Origin: Granulicella sp. L56
GTDB taxonomy: Bacteria > Acidobacteriota > Terriglobia > Terriglobales > Acidobacteriaceae
Direction: 5' to 3'
Length of the DNA stretch: 64,000 bases
NCBI RefSeq assembly: GCF_009765835.1
Contig: NZ_LMUS01000001.1
Span: 310,001-374,000 of the forward strand
Within the stretch, counting starts at the first letter, position 1. Every line of letters begins with the position of its first letter. The notes beneath the pieces were generated by a model. The model ran no database searches. It was not told the DNA's origin and saw only the letters and a program-made list of their open reading frames with translations. Shown here piece by piece: positions 9,095 through 16,709 of this stretch. The position numbers were made by a program, and so were the translations under genes.

Positions 9095-10633
9095 CTAACT
9101 CAAATGTTGCGAAAGCCTGACGGCCAACGCCAGAAGAGTGTGGGTCGGGTTCGAGAAACCAGACGTAGGAAAGACCGCGCTGCTGCAGACGTAAGCGTTA
9201 TTGATTCCATGAAGGCGCAGATTCGGATCGACGACACCCTCCGCCGGGGAGACAGCCATACGCATCCCCCCCATGTGGTGATTGCTGTCGTCGCAATAGG
9301 CCGCAAAGTTATCGGTCAAAAGATCTTCATGCGGACGGATATGAGCTACGCCAGCCAGGGATTTTGCAGCAATCTGAACGTACTGCCGTATCGTGGCCAG
9401 CTCATTCTCCGATATCTGCCAATCTAACCGGGCCCGTAGAAGACCAAGAGCGTCGCGGCTCTCAGCCAGCGTGATACTGCTTCGGGAGGTCGGCTCCTGT
9501 TCGCAGTGGACACGCAGAAAGATGCTCGCATCGGGAGGGTTGTAAGCACGTTTGCCAACTTTGTAGCGGACCACCTGCCGGATCAGAAGAGAGGAATGCC
9601 GGGCTGCGAAGCCAAGATCTGCTGTCCCGATTTCCCCGGTACGGCCGCGCATAAGATTTTTTGCTGTCGTCTTCAGCTTAGCCAGCGTCTCATCGGTATC
9701 ACTGACAAAGGCCATGGTTGCCGCAACGTTCAGGGTGCCGGATGCAGCCTGTTCGTCAGATGCGAGGCGCAATTTCGGATGGTATTTAAAACCTCTGCTA
9801 AAGATGTTGTCGAACATCTGGTGAAAGCGTTTTGCATGAATCGGCTCTACGGTTGCCGCGTTGCAATCGACGTGGTCCTGAAAGTGTTTTCCTAATAACC
9901 CGGATGTATTCCAAGGAAGCCCAGCGGCCCTCGGCTGCAGAAAAAAGCGAGAGCTTTCTATTCCGCCCAGGCAAAAGATGAAACGCGAGGAATGAAAGAC
10001 CGCTTCTTTCCCTGTAAGGGTGCGGCAGCGGAGCCCGCGCATTGTCTCCCCTTCAAGCAGCGGCTCGACAGCATTTGCATGGAGCCAGAGCGTAATTCCC
10101 GGATGCTCCTCGATCGTCGTGCGATGTAGCCTGGCAAAGTTCGGCTCCGGGCACCAGCGCGAAAAATAAGGTTCAAGGTGAGGCAACTTCGGCGGCGCTT
10201 CTGCAGCCTCACGCCAGACGGCATCATCCTGGCGCGTAACCTTTGCCAACCCCTCCAGTTCAAGCGCACGCTCATAGAAAGGGGCAAGCTCACTCTTGGG
10301 GAAAGGCCATCCACTGCCCTCGATCCATGAACGCCGTTCGAAATCCAACGCATCGAGTTCGAGAATCTGCCCACCCCACTTGGTCGTCGTTCCACCCTTT
10401 GCGCGGAAGCGCCCGGTATGAATACCGCGATGCGGATGCCCCGTCACTTCGCTGACATAGGGGTCCTGCGAGCTGTCTTCAATCTCACTGCCGCCGCCTT
10501 CGAGCAGAAGAACGCTTTTACCTCTCCGTGCCAGCTCGACGGCAAGCACAATACCTGCGGCGCCTGCACCGACAATGCAAACATCTGCGACGGATGCCGA
10601 CTCCGGTTGAGACTGCAACAGATCACGAATCAT
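9095..10633 (-). CDS. GMC-family FAD-dependent oxidoreductase
   Basis: 512 residues. The ADP-binding GAGAAG motif lies near residue 22 (CIVGAGAAGIVLA). A GGTTTKWGG segment near 80 matches the second FAD-contact motif of glucose-methanol-choline oxidoreductases, and the C-terminus has HHMGGMRM and SSAVFPTSGFSNPT, the usual FAD-proximal His/Asn region. The family oxidises alcohols or sugars. No signal peptide is visible, so it is probably cytoplasmic. The start overlaps the CgeB-like gene stop by four bases, indicating translational coupling. The substrate is unknown; pairing with an AKR and a glycosyltransferase suggests a sugar-related compound. Confidence 0.8.
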   Translation of the reverse strand: MIRDLLQSQPESASVADVCIVGAGAAGIVLAVELARRGKSVLLLEGGGSEIEDSSQDPYVSEVTGHPHRGIHTGRFRAKGGTTTKWGGQILELDALDFERRSWIEGSGWPFPKSELAPFYERALELEGLAKVTRQDDAVWREAAEAPPKLPHLEPYFSRWCPEPNFARLHRTTIEEHPGITLWLHANAVEPLLEGETMRGLRCRTLTGKEAVFHSSRFIFCLGGIESSRFFLQPRAAGLPWNTSGLLGKHFQDHVDCNAATVEPIHAKRFHQMFDNIFSRGFKYHPKLRLASDEQAASGTLNVAATMAFVSDTDETLAKLKTTAKNLMRGRTGEIGTADLGFAARHSSLLIRQVVRYKVGKRAYNPPDASIFLRVHCEQEPTSRSSITLAESRDALGLLRARLDWQISENELATIRQYVQIAAKSLAGVAHIRPHEDLLTDNFAAYCDDSNHHMGGMRMAVSPAEGVVDPNLRLHGINNAYVCSSAVFPTSGFSNPTHTLLALAVRLSQHLS

Positions 10634-11694
10634 GAATGGGCCCCAGTATCTGTTCTCATCTTCTGGATAATCCTCTCGGCGCGTTCGACAATAAGGCCTA
10701 CCTGGCGATCATTGTGGTATCCATCGCGTACCGCGCGTGCATGTCCTGCAGCCGCGATACGAGCGCGCGCAGCTTCGTCGGGAAGATAGCGGCGAATCTT
10801 TGCAACACACTCTTCCATGCCCGTAAAAAACACTGCTTCCTCGTCTTCGCGAAAGCGCTGCATGTGTCCTTCTGACCGCTCTGCAAGCAGAAAGCCGCCG
10901 CAGCCTGCGATCTCGAAGCTCTTGTGGACAAACTCATCCTCATTGGAGTGGGTGATGAAGCTGAGGTTAATTGGTGACTTCCAGATGCCCTCTCTGTACT
11001 CGTCGCGGAAGAGCTCTCCATGGCCGCGATAGATCGCAGCGACTGCCTCCGCGCCCAAAGCGGGCTTCCACACAAGACCGCCGGAGACACTCACGGGAAA
11101 ACCGAACTCTTTCCATAGTCGAGTGAGAAATTCAGCGCGATTGTCATAGGGCGTTCCGATGAAGGAGACCCCGCGATCACGGTCTTTATCGCTCCAGCCC
11201 TCGGGCGGCGGAAAGTGAATTGTCGGCTCATAGGCGGTCTGAATCTTGATGACGTCGCGTGCCCCGCGCTGGCGATAGTCGAGGATATTTTTATCCCGCT
11301 GCACCACATGCAGGTCGTAGTGCGGAATGTCCTTCATGTAGAGCCGCCAGCCGGGGTCCTGTCGCGGCCCGAAGGGATTGTCGATCATGTAGCTGACCGT
11401 GACAATGCCCATCTCTTTCATGCGGTCGAGCGTCGCGGGCTGCATCAAAAGCAGCTTGTCCGTCCATAGCAGGTCAGGCTTTTCAGCCGCAGCTATCCTC
11501 AGCAGATCGAGGTTCAGTCGCGTGACCATCGGCCCCGCGGCGAGCCGCAAAAATACCTTGCGCAAAAAAGGATTGTCATATCGGTAGTCGTAGGTATTCA
11601 CCGGAATGACCTGATGGCCCAGCCGCTCCAGCGCCAACAGGCGATAGAAGGAGGAATCGTTCGGGCTAAGTCCGGCGGCGTAGAGAATCTTCAT
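10630..11694 (-). CDS. CgeB-like glycosyltransferase
   Basis: 354 residues with a GT-B-like N-terminal half (MKILYAAGLSPNDSSFYRLLALERLGH) and the CgeB-family C-terminal region: YREGIWKSPINLSF, then FEIAGCGGFLLAE with the donor-binding Gly/Glu, then ECVAKIRRYL and DGYHNDRQV. CgeB-family proteins are predicted glycosyltransferases of spore coat and surface polysaccharide pathways. It is the first of three overlapping genes with the GMC oxidoreductase and AKR and starts 39 bases after the MgtE-N/CBS gene. Donor and acceptor sugars are not predictable. Confidence 0.75.
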   Translation of the reverse strand: MKILYAAGLSPNDSSFYRLLALERLGHQVIPVNTYDYRYDNPFLRKVFLRLAAGPMVTRLNLDLLRIAAAEKPDLLWTDKLLLMQPATLDRMKEMGIVTVSYMIDNPFGPRQDPGWRLYMKDIPHYDLHVVQRDKNILDYRQRGARDVIKIQTAYEPTIHFPPPEGWSDKDRDRGVSFIGTPYDNRAEFLTRLWKEFGFPVSVSGGLVWKPALGAEAVAAIYRGHGELFRDEYREGIWKSPINLSFITHSNEDEFVHKSFEIAGCGGFLLAERSEGHMQRFREDEEAVFFTGMEECVAKIRRYLPDEAARARIAAAGHARAVRDGYHNDRQVGLIVERAERIIQKMRTDTGAHS

Positions 11695-11733
11695 TGAAAG
11701 CTGGGTCTTCCTGATCGTTGGCTTTATTTAATT

Positions 11734-13014
11734 CTAGTGGTTCGCGCGCAACAGCGCGATCACCTGCTCGGCGTGGACCACTCCCACCAGCCGTTTTTCG
11801 CCGTCCAGCACGGGCAACGAACGCAGATTATATTTGTCGAAAAGCTCGGCCACCTTGCGACCATTGGCGTCGATATCGCAGGTGACGACATGGCTATCGG
11901 GCAGACCGGCGAGCGGCGCATCCGGAGCAGCCAGCAGTAGCTGAACCAAGGGAATGAGGCTGGCGATCCTCCCCTTTTCATCGAGAAGATAGATGTCGGT
12001 GACAATCTCCATATCGCCCTCGAACTCACGCAGCGCCGCGATAGCCTCCGAAAGCCGGGCCGTCACCGGCAACGCGATGTAGTCGGTCGTCATCCGTCCC
12101 GCGGCCGAGTCGCCGGAGAATTCAAGAAGCTCCTCGACCTCCTGCCGCTCCTCCGGCTCCATCTCGCCAAGAATCTCTTCGGACCGTTCGTCCGACAATT
12201 CGGAGAGCAGGTCGGCGGCGGCTCCAGGGTCCATCTCCTCGACGATGTCGGCAATCTGACCGGAGTCGAGCGACTCGATCAGCGCCTGCTGCATCTTCGG
12301 CTTGACCTCTTCCAGCGCCTCGGCTGCGATCTCTTCATTCAAGCTGATAAACAAAGCCTGGCGCTCGGCAGGCGCAAGCTCTTCGAGAATGTCCGCGATA
12401 TCGGAAGGGTGCATCTGCGAGAGCCGGTTCTGCTCGATCTTGAGCTTGACCCGGCGCGACGGATCGCGATCGATCAGGTCGACAAAATCCCATGGAATGA
12501 GGCTAGGGCTGAAGCGCGCCGCGATACGGTCGGCTGTCGCAGTGTGCAGCCCCTTCAAAAGCCGACGGACCGCACCGCGCAGGCCGACTTCAACCTCGGC
12601 GATGCGCAGCGACAGCTCGGAGCCATTCTCCGGGCTCGACTCCCATATCAGATCGACGTCATTGACGCGGACAACCTTGCGGCCGTGCACATCGATGATC
12701 TGTTGATCGAGCAGGTCGCGCTCCAGCATCAACTGACTCTGGTCCTCTTGCAGCGTCGCAGGCGAAGCTCCGTCGCGAAGTTGCATCTCGTTGCGAGGTG
12801 TCAGCCTCAGATCGGTAATCAGCACCAGCGACGACTGATCGCCCCGCTTTGCCCCCGCCCGCTTCAGTACAAGGCCATGCACTTGCGAGGTCGCAATCTC
12901 AGGAGCAACGACGAACTCGCGCACGCGACCGTACACGGCCCCCTGGCCATCCACCACGCTCGCGCCCATCAGGGCAGAGACGCTCGTTCGTTGATTCTGT
13001 TTCGTCATAGGCAA
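11734..13014 (-). CDS. Soluble PRC-barrel / MgtE N-domain / CBS-pair protein (likely Mg2+ sensor)
   Basis: 426 residues without transmembrane helices. The N-terminal 130 residues look PRC-barrel-like (VVDGQGAVYGRVREFVV, a second copy near GRKVVRVNDVDLIW). Residues about 190-300 are an acidic MgtE N-domain helical superhelix (HPSDIADILEELAPAER, VEEMDPGAAADLLSEL). Residues about 300-425 are two CBS motifs ending LPVLDGEKRLVGVV. MgtE uses these same domains to gate its Mg2+ channel, but the channel domain is missing here. It leads the run that ends with the atypical Nramp gene at 6824, so it may gate or regulate that transporter. This pairing is an inference. Confidence 0.8.
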   Translation of the reverse strand: MPMTKQNQRTSVSALMGASVVDGQGAVYGRVREFVVAPEIATSQVHGLVLKRAGAKRGDQSSLVLITDLRLTPRNEMQLRDGASPATLQEDQSQLMLERDLLDQQIIDVHGRKVVRVNDVDLIWESSPENGSELSLRIAEVEVGLRGAVRRLLKGLHTATADRIAARFSPSLIPWDFVDLIDRDPSRRVKLKIEQNRLSQMHPSDIADILEELAPAERQALFISLNEEIAAEALEEVKPKMQQALIESLDSGQIADIVEEMDPGAAADLLSELSDERSEEILGEMEPEERQEVEELLEFSGDSAAGRMTTDYIALPVTARLSEAIAALREFEGDMEIVTDIYLLDEKGRIASLIPLVQLLLAAPDAPLAGLPDSHVVTCDIDANGRKVAELFDKYNLRSLPVLDGEKRLVGVVHAEQVIALLRANH

Positions 13015-13306
13015 TCGTAACTGCTGTAATACCAGACTTTACATCCAACCGCCGCAGGCAGTCGCCTGTAATCTCCATCGCTGACTCGTCCCGCCTGCCA
13101 GCATTTGTGCGTCTGTTCTGAAATATGCATCCAATAAAATTGCGTGATGAGCCGGATATGTTCCGCAGTATCCGTATACTCCTCTTATCCGCATAGTAGC
13201 TCACCTGAAGGCCTGCGCCGCCGAAAGCAGTGGAGGCAGTTCAGTAGAAATCACGGGGCCGCACACTTGGGGTCTCAGCAGGGTCTGCACTAAGGGGAGG
13301 AAGATT

Positions 13307-13861
13307 TTGGAAAAGCTTGAGAACTCGGCGTCCTTGACATTCGACGAAACGACAAGCACACTGCCATCATCGCTCTCGTCCGCAGCAGACGACTGCTTTC
13401 ATGGTTCCACAGGGATAGCATTGGCCGATTCCACCACAAGCCGCGTCAGCTTCACACTTGACTCGTCTCTGGACAGCGTCAACAAGATCGAGTTGACCGC
13501 CGAGCAGAGCGCGCAGCGCGCCGGCTTCGACGAGGACACCGCGACCCATGTGGCCATGGCCGTCCGCGAAGCCGCCGTCAACGCCGTTCTGCACGGCAAT
13601 GCCTACGATCCCAAAAAGCACATCACCGCCTCGTTTGAAACCACCTCGGACGCGCTCGTTATTCGCGTCGCCGACCAGGGCCCCGGTCTCAATCCGGACA
13701 CCATTCCCGACCCGCTGGCGCCGGAAAATATCCTTCGCGGTTCAGGCCGTGGCATCTTCCTTATCAAGGCCTTCATGGATGAGGTACACTTTCGCCAGTT
13801 ACATCCCGGCACGGAACTGACACTAATTAAACATCGCAGACCCGCTCAACCGGGGAACTAA
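13307..13861 (+). CDS. RsbW-like serine protein kinase (anti-sigma factor type HATPase)
   Basis: 184 residues; the start is TTG at 13307 behind a strong GGGAGGAAG ribosome site. The C-terminal 130 residues are a GHKL ATPase: the N box [18 protein letters not shown], the G1 box [10 protein letters not shown] and a G2-like [16 protein letters not shown]. RsbW/SpoIIAB proteins bind a sigma factor and phosphorylate a STAS antagonist. The N-terminal 45 residues are Ser/Thr-rich and look disordered. The STAS gene follows 14 bases downstream, which gives the usual partner pair. No sigma gene is adjacent, so the target sigma factor would be elsewhere. Confidence 0.8.
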   Translation: MEKLENSASLTFDETTSTLPSSLSSAADDCFHGSTGIALADSTTSRVSFTLDSSLDSVNKIELTAEQSAQRAGFDEDTATHVAMAVREAAVNAVLHGNAYDPKKHITASFETTSDALVIRVADQGPGLNPDTIPDPLAPENILRGSGRGIFLIKAFMDEVHFRQLHPGTELTLIKHRRPAQPGN

Positions 13862-13875
13862 GGAGACGATTACTC

Positions 13876-14223
13876 ATGAGCATGAAAGTACAGACTCGCC
13901 AGGTCGACGGCATAACAATTTTGGATCTCAGCGGCCGGATTACACTCGGCGAAGGCAGCGTTACCATACGCGACGCGGTTCGCGATGTGCTGGCCAAAGG
14001 CTCAAACAAGATTCTACTCAACCTCGGCGAAGTCAACTACATCGACAGCTCGGGAATCGGCGAGCTGGTCAGCGCCTTTACCACGGTGAAGAACGCAGGC
14101 GGCGAGCTGAAGCTGCTCAATCTCACCAAGAAGGTCCACGACCTCTTGCAGATCACCAAGCTCTACACCGTCTTCGACGTCAAGGACGACGAAGCCTCCG
14201 CCATCTCTTCCTTCACCAAATAA
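13876..14223 (+). CDS. STAS-domain anti-anti-sigma factor
   Basis: 115 residues covering a complete STAS domain of SpoIIAA/RsbV type. The phosphorylatable serine sits in the conserved [12 protein letters not shown] loop near residue 58, after the strand [10 protein letters not shown] strong AAGGAGA ribosome site precedes the ATG. It lies 14 bases after the RsbW-like kinase, which is expected to phosphorylate it, so the pair forms a partner-switch module. A perfect bidirectional terminator follows at 14237. Confidence 0.9.
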   Translation: MSMKVQTRQVDGITILDLSGRITLGEGSVTIRDAVRDVLAKGSNKILLNLGEVNYIDSSGIGELVSAFTTVKNAGGELKLLNLTKKVHDLLQITKLYTVFDVKDDEASAISSFTK

Positions 14224-14236
14224 CATCGTTCCGCAC

Positions 14237-14268
14237 AAAAGGGCCGTCGCCAAAGCGACGGCCCTTTT
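14237..14268. terminator. Bidirectional intrinsic terminator
   Basis: AAAAGGGCCGTCGC (14237-14250) and its exact reverse complement (14255-14268) surround a CAAA loop. The A and T runs at the ends serve both the plus-strand STAS gene and the minus-strand lemA gene. Confidence 0.9.
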
Positions 14269-14283
14269 CATTGCCCAAACACT

Positions 14284-14865
14284 CTACTTCGAGAAGTCAA
14301 CCTTAGGCGCAGCGCTGTTCTCCGGATTGCCCTTGAAGTATTCGTCCCTGTAGTGGAAGCCCGCAAAGTTCGCCCAGATGCTGTTGGGAAACTGGCGGAC
14401 GTAGACGTTGTACTCTTCGAGCGTCCGGTTGTATCGGCTGCGTTCGACGGCAATCCTGTTCTCGGTTCCGGCCAGTTCGTCGGTCAGCCGCGTGAACTGC
14501 TCGTTGCCCTTCAGGTTCGGATACTGCTCCTGCAAGCGGAAGAACGGGCCCAGTGCCACATCGAGCTTCGAGTTAGCCGCGATACTGCTCGCGCGGTCCG
14601 GAGCGCTCGTGATCGCCGCACGCGCATTTGCGATGTTGGTCAGCACAGTGGACTCTTCGGCCACATAGCCCTTCACCGACGCAACCAGGTTCGGAATCAG
14701 GTCGAGGCGGCGCTGCTGCACCACGTTCACCTGCGAATAGGCCTGGTTGATGGCCTCATTTTTCTGCACCAAAGTATTCTTCGTGCTCACATAGCTGCCA
14801 AATCCAAACAGCAGTATGAGAACAATAACTCCCAAAATTCCAAGTCCAACCCATAAAGATTTCAT
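14284..14865 (-). CDS. lemA: LemA family protein
   Basis: 193 residues: one N-terminal transmembrane helix (about 8-26), then the LemA helical domain with the conserved QVNVVQQRRLDLIPNLVASVKGY and the NRIAVERSRYN...YN segment ending in the YFKGNPE region. LemA proteins are anchored in the inner membrane and are often paired with TPM-domain proteins. A TPM protein is encoded 129 bases upstream on the same strand, which fits. The molecular role of this pair in bacteria is unsettled. Confidence 0.9.
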   Translation of the reverse strand: MKSLWVGLGILGVIVLILLFGFGSYVSTKNTLVQKNEAINQAYSQVNVVQQRRLDLIPNLVASVKGYVAEESTVLTNIANARAAITSAPDRASSIAANSKLDVALGPFFRLQEQYPNLKGNEQFTRLTDELAGTENRIAVERSRYNRTLEEYNVYVRQFPNSIWANFAGFHYRDEYFKGNPENSAAPKVDFSK

Positions 14866-14994
14866 TCGCTCTTCGATCTCCTTTGTCTGGTTTCGATCTT
14901 CTCGGCAGGTATCTCCGGCTGTACTGTATCACTCCCGGATATCTCTGCCCTTCTCACTCCATTGACGCCGAGCTAATCTCTACATCGGGCACCC

Positions 14995-15783
14995 TCAAAA
15001 ATCTCCACTCGCACCTCCGCCGCCGGAGCTGCCGCCGCCAAAGCCGCCGAAGCCACCTCCGCCTCCGCCACCATCGCCATCCCTGCCGCCGCCTCTGCCG
15101 CCGCCCCCGCCCATCAGGCTCCCCAGCAGGAAAAAGATCAGCCCAACATTTCCCGTCCGGACAAGAATGAACAGCACAAACAGAATGCCCAGCCCACCAA
15201 GCACCACCTGCCACAGGCTCAGATGCACGGGCACAGGCTGCGGCTGCTGACTGTACTGCCGCCGCATCGGCTGCGTCAGCGTCACATTGGCATCGGTCGC
15301 TATGATCTGCGCAAGCTGCCCAACACCTAAAGCTACTGCGCGGTTGTAGTCTCCCTGCCGCGCATACGGAGACATCGCCCGGCCTATATCGCCCACCTTG
15401 GCGTCGTTGAGGATGCCCTCCAGCCCATAGCCGACCTCGATCCGCCCGCGCCGTGGCTGCATGACCAGCAGCATCAGAACGCCGCGGTCAGTTCCCTTCG
15501 CACCCACCTTCCACTTTTCTTCAAGCGCCGTGGCGAACTCTTCAATCGACTGGTCGCCGTCGATCGTCTTAATCGTAACCACCGCGATCTGTGCATGGGC
15601 CTGGCGATCTACCTGCGTGCACAGCGCATCCACGCTCTGCACCGTGCCCGGAGCCAGCACGCCGGCAAAATCGTTGACATAGCCGGTAGGCGCAGGTAAC
15701 GACGCCACGGTCTCCGCCGTCAAAAAACCGACTGGCGAAAGAACCAGAACAACGATTGCCAGCCATCGCGAAATGCGCTTCAT
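14995..15783 (-). CDS. TPM-domain (YgcG-like) membrane protein with Gly-rich tail
   Basis: 262 residues: signal peptide (1-24), TPM domain (about 33-160; YVNDFAGVLAPGTVQSVDALC, AQIAVVTIKTIDGD, DRGVLMLLVMQPRRGRIEVGYGLEG), a transmembrane helix about 190-212 and a C-terminal Gly/Ser-rich tail of about 40 residues. TPM domains are extracytoplasmic alpha/beta folds linked to photosystem II repair in plants and to envelope stress in bacteria. The tail with alternating GGGFGG is typical of the YgcG type. It precedes lemA in the same direction. Confidence 0.85.
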   Translation of the reverse strand: MKRISRWLAIVVLVLSPVGFLTAETVASLPAPTGYVNDFAGVLAPGTVQSVDALCTQVDRQAHAQIAVVTIKTIDGDQSIEEFATALEEKWKVGAKGTDRGVLMLLVMQPRRGRIEVGYGLEGILNDAKVGDIGRAMSPYARQGDYNRAVALGVGQLAQIIATDANVTLTQPMRRQYSQQPQPVPVHLSLWQVVLGGLGILFVLFILVRTGNVGLIFFLLGSLMGGGGGRGGGRDGDGGGGGGGFGGFGGGSSGGGGASGDF

Positions 15784-15828
15784 TGAAGGTTTATTCTACG
15801 CCTTGCCGGACCGCACCACGGGGCAAAA

Positions 15829-15855
15829 GAAAAGGGCGCTCCCGGCGCCCTTTTC
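15829..15855 (-). terminator. Intrinsic terminator of the DUF4142 gene
   Basis: GAAAAGGGCGC (15829-15839) pairs exactly with GCGCCCTTTTC (15845-15855) across a five-base loop. On the minus strand it follows the DUF4142 stop by 17 bases and ends in a short T run. Confidence 0.85.
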
Positions 15856-15872
15856 ATCACGCATCTACAGCA

Positions 15873-16574
15873 TCACTGCGTGGGCGGCGCAGGTTGTTCC
15901 GCGCTGTCCTCGTGATGCCGATGCGGAACCTCGACACCCTTGCTCGTCGCCAGTTTGTCCACCATCACCATGTGCTCATGAATCGTCTTGGCGCCTTTGA
16001 CCACCGCATCCCTCAGCGCCGAGTCCTGCGTTCCTTCCGCTTCCACGCGGAACTCCCTGAGGTCATGGTGGTGGCCCTTCACCATCATCGTCAGGTACTC
16101 CGTATCGAAGGCATCGCCCGACAGTCCATTGAGCTTGTCCAGCTCCGCCTGGTCCTCTTTGTCGATATGCTTGGGCAGCATTACGCCAATAGAGTCGGCC
16201 ACGCCCCCCAGATCCTTGTTCAGCGCCGTATGATCTTCGACCATCTGCCGTCCAAGAGCCTTGACGTCATCGCTACCGCCCTTCTGCGCAGCCAACTGGC
16301 CAAACTGCACCTGTGCCAGCCCACCTTCAACCGCCTTGCGTACAAACATCTTGTCCTTGGTTGCCTGAGCAGTCTGCCCACTGCTGCCAACCGAGTCCTG
16401 CATCGACGGCCTTGACGTCTGCTGTTGCCCTGGCCCGGGCTCAGTCTGACTCGATGGAGCCGACTGCGCCGCCATCTCCGGCAGAGTCCCCGGCTCTGCC
16501 TGTCCAAATAACACAGCCGGACATAAAGTCGTTGCCGTACACAGCAGGATGATACGCACTGGTTTAAAGTTCAT
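15873..16574 (-). CDS. DUF4142 domain exported protein
   Basis: About 233 residues from the ATG at 16574, chosen because a GGAGGG ribosome site lies just upstream and a signal peptide follows directly (hydrophobic run to VLFGQ). A low-complexity Gln/Ser/Pro linker (about 25-70) leads to the DUF4142 helical bundle (MFVRKAVEGGLAQVQFGQLAAQKG, VKALGRQMVEDHTALNKDL, EYLTMMVKGHHHDLREF, HEHMVMVDKLA). Several histidines are spaced in the manner of ferritin-like DUF4142 proteins; metal binding is possible but not shown. The periplasmic function is unknown. Confidence 0.8.
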   Translation of the reverse strand: MNFKPVRIILLCTATTLCPAVLFGQAEPGTLPEMAAQSAPSSQTEPGPGQQQTSRPSMQDSVGSSGQTAQATKDKMFVRKAVEGGLAQVQFGQLAAQKGGSDDVKALGRQMVEDHTALNKDLGGVADSIGVMLPKHIDKEDQAELDKLNGLSGDAFDTEYLTMMVKGHHHDLREFRVEAEGTQDSALRDAVVKGAKTIHEHMVMVDKLATSKGVEVPHRHHEDSAEQPAPPTQ

Positions 16575-16709
16575 GGCTTGAGCCCTCCGGCGGACATCTG
16601 TTAGTCGTTCTCGTGCCGCCTGTTCTTCTGGTTTGGTGTACTCGTTCCGGTTTGGGTTGCCTCTCTCAAAATGGTCTAACGCGGTATCCTGTCGGCTGGA
16701 GTTTATTGA

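Noticed and set aside
13015..13306. Gap of about 290 bases between the MgtE-N/CBS and RsbW-like genes
   Set aside because: No credible gene, repeat or hairpin was found. It probably holds only the divergent promoters.
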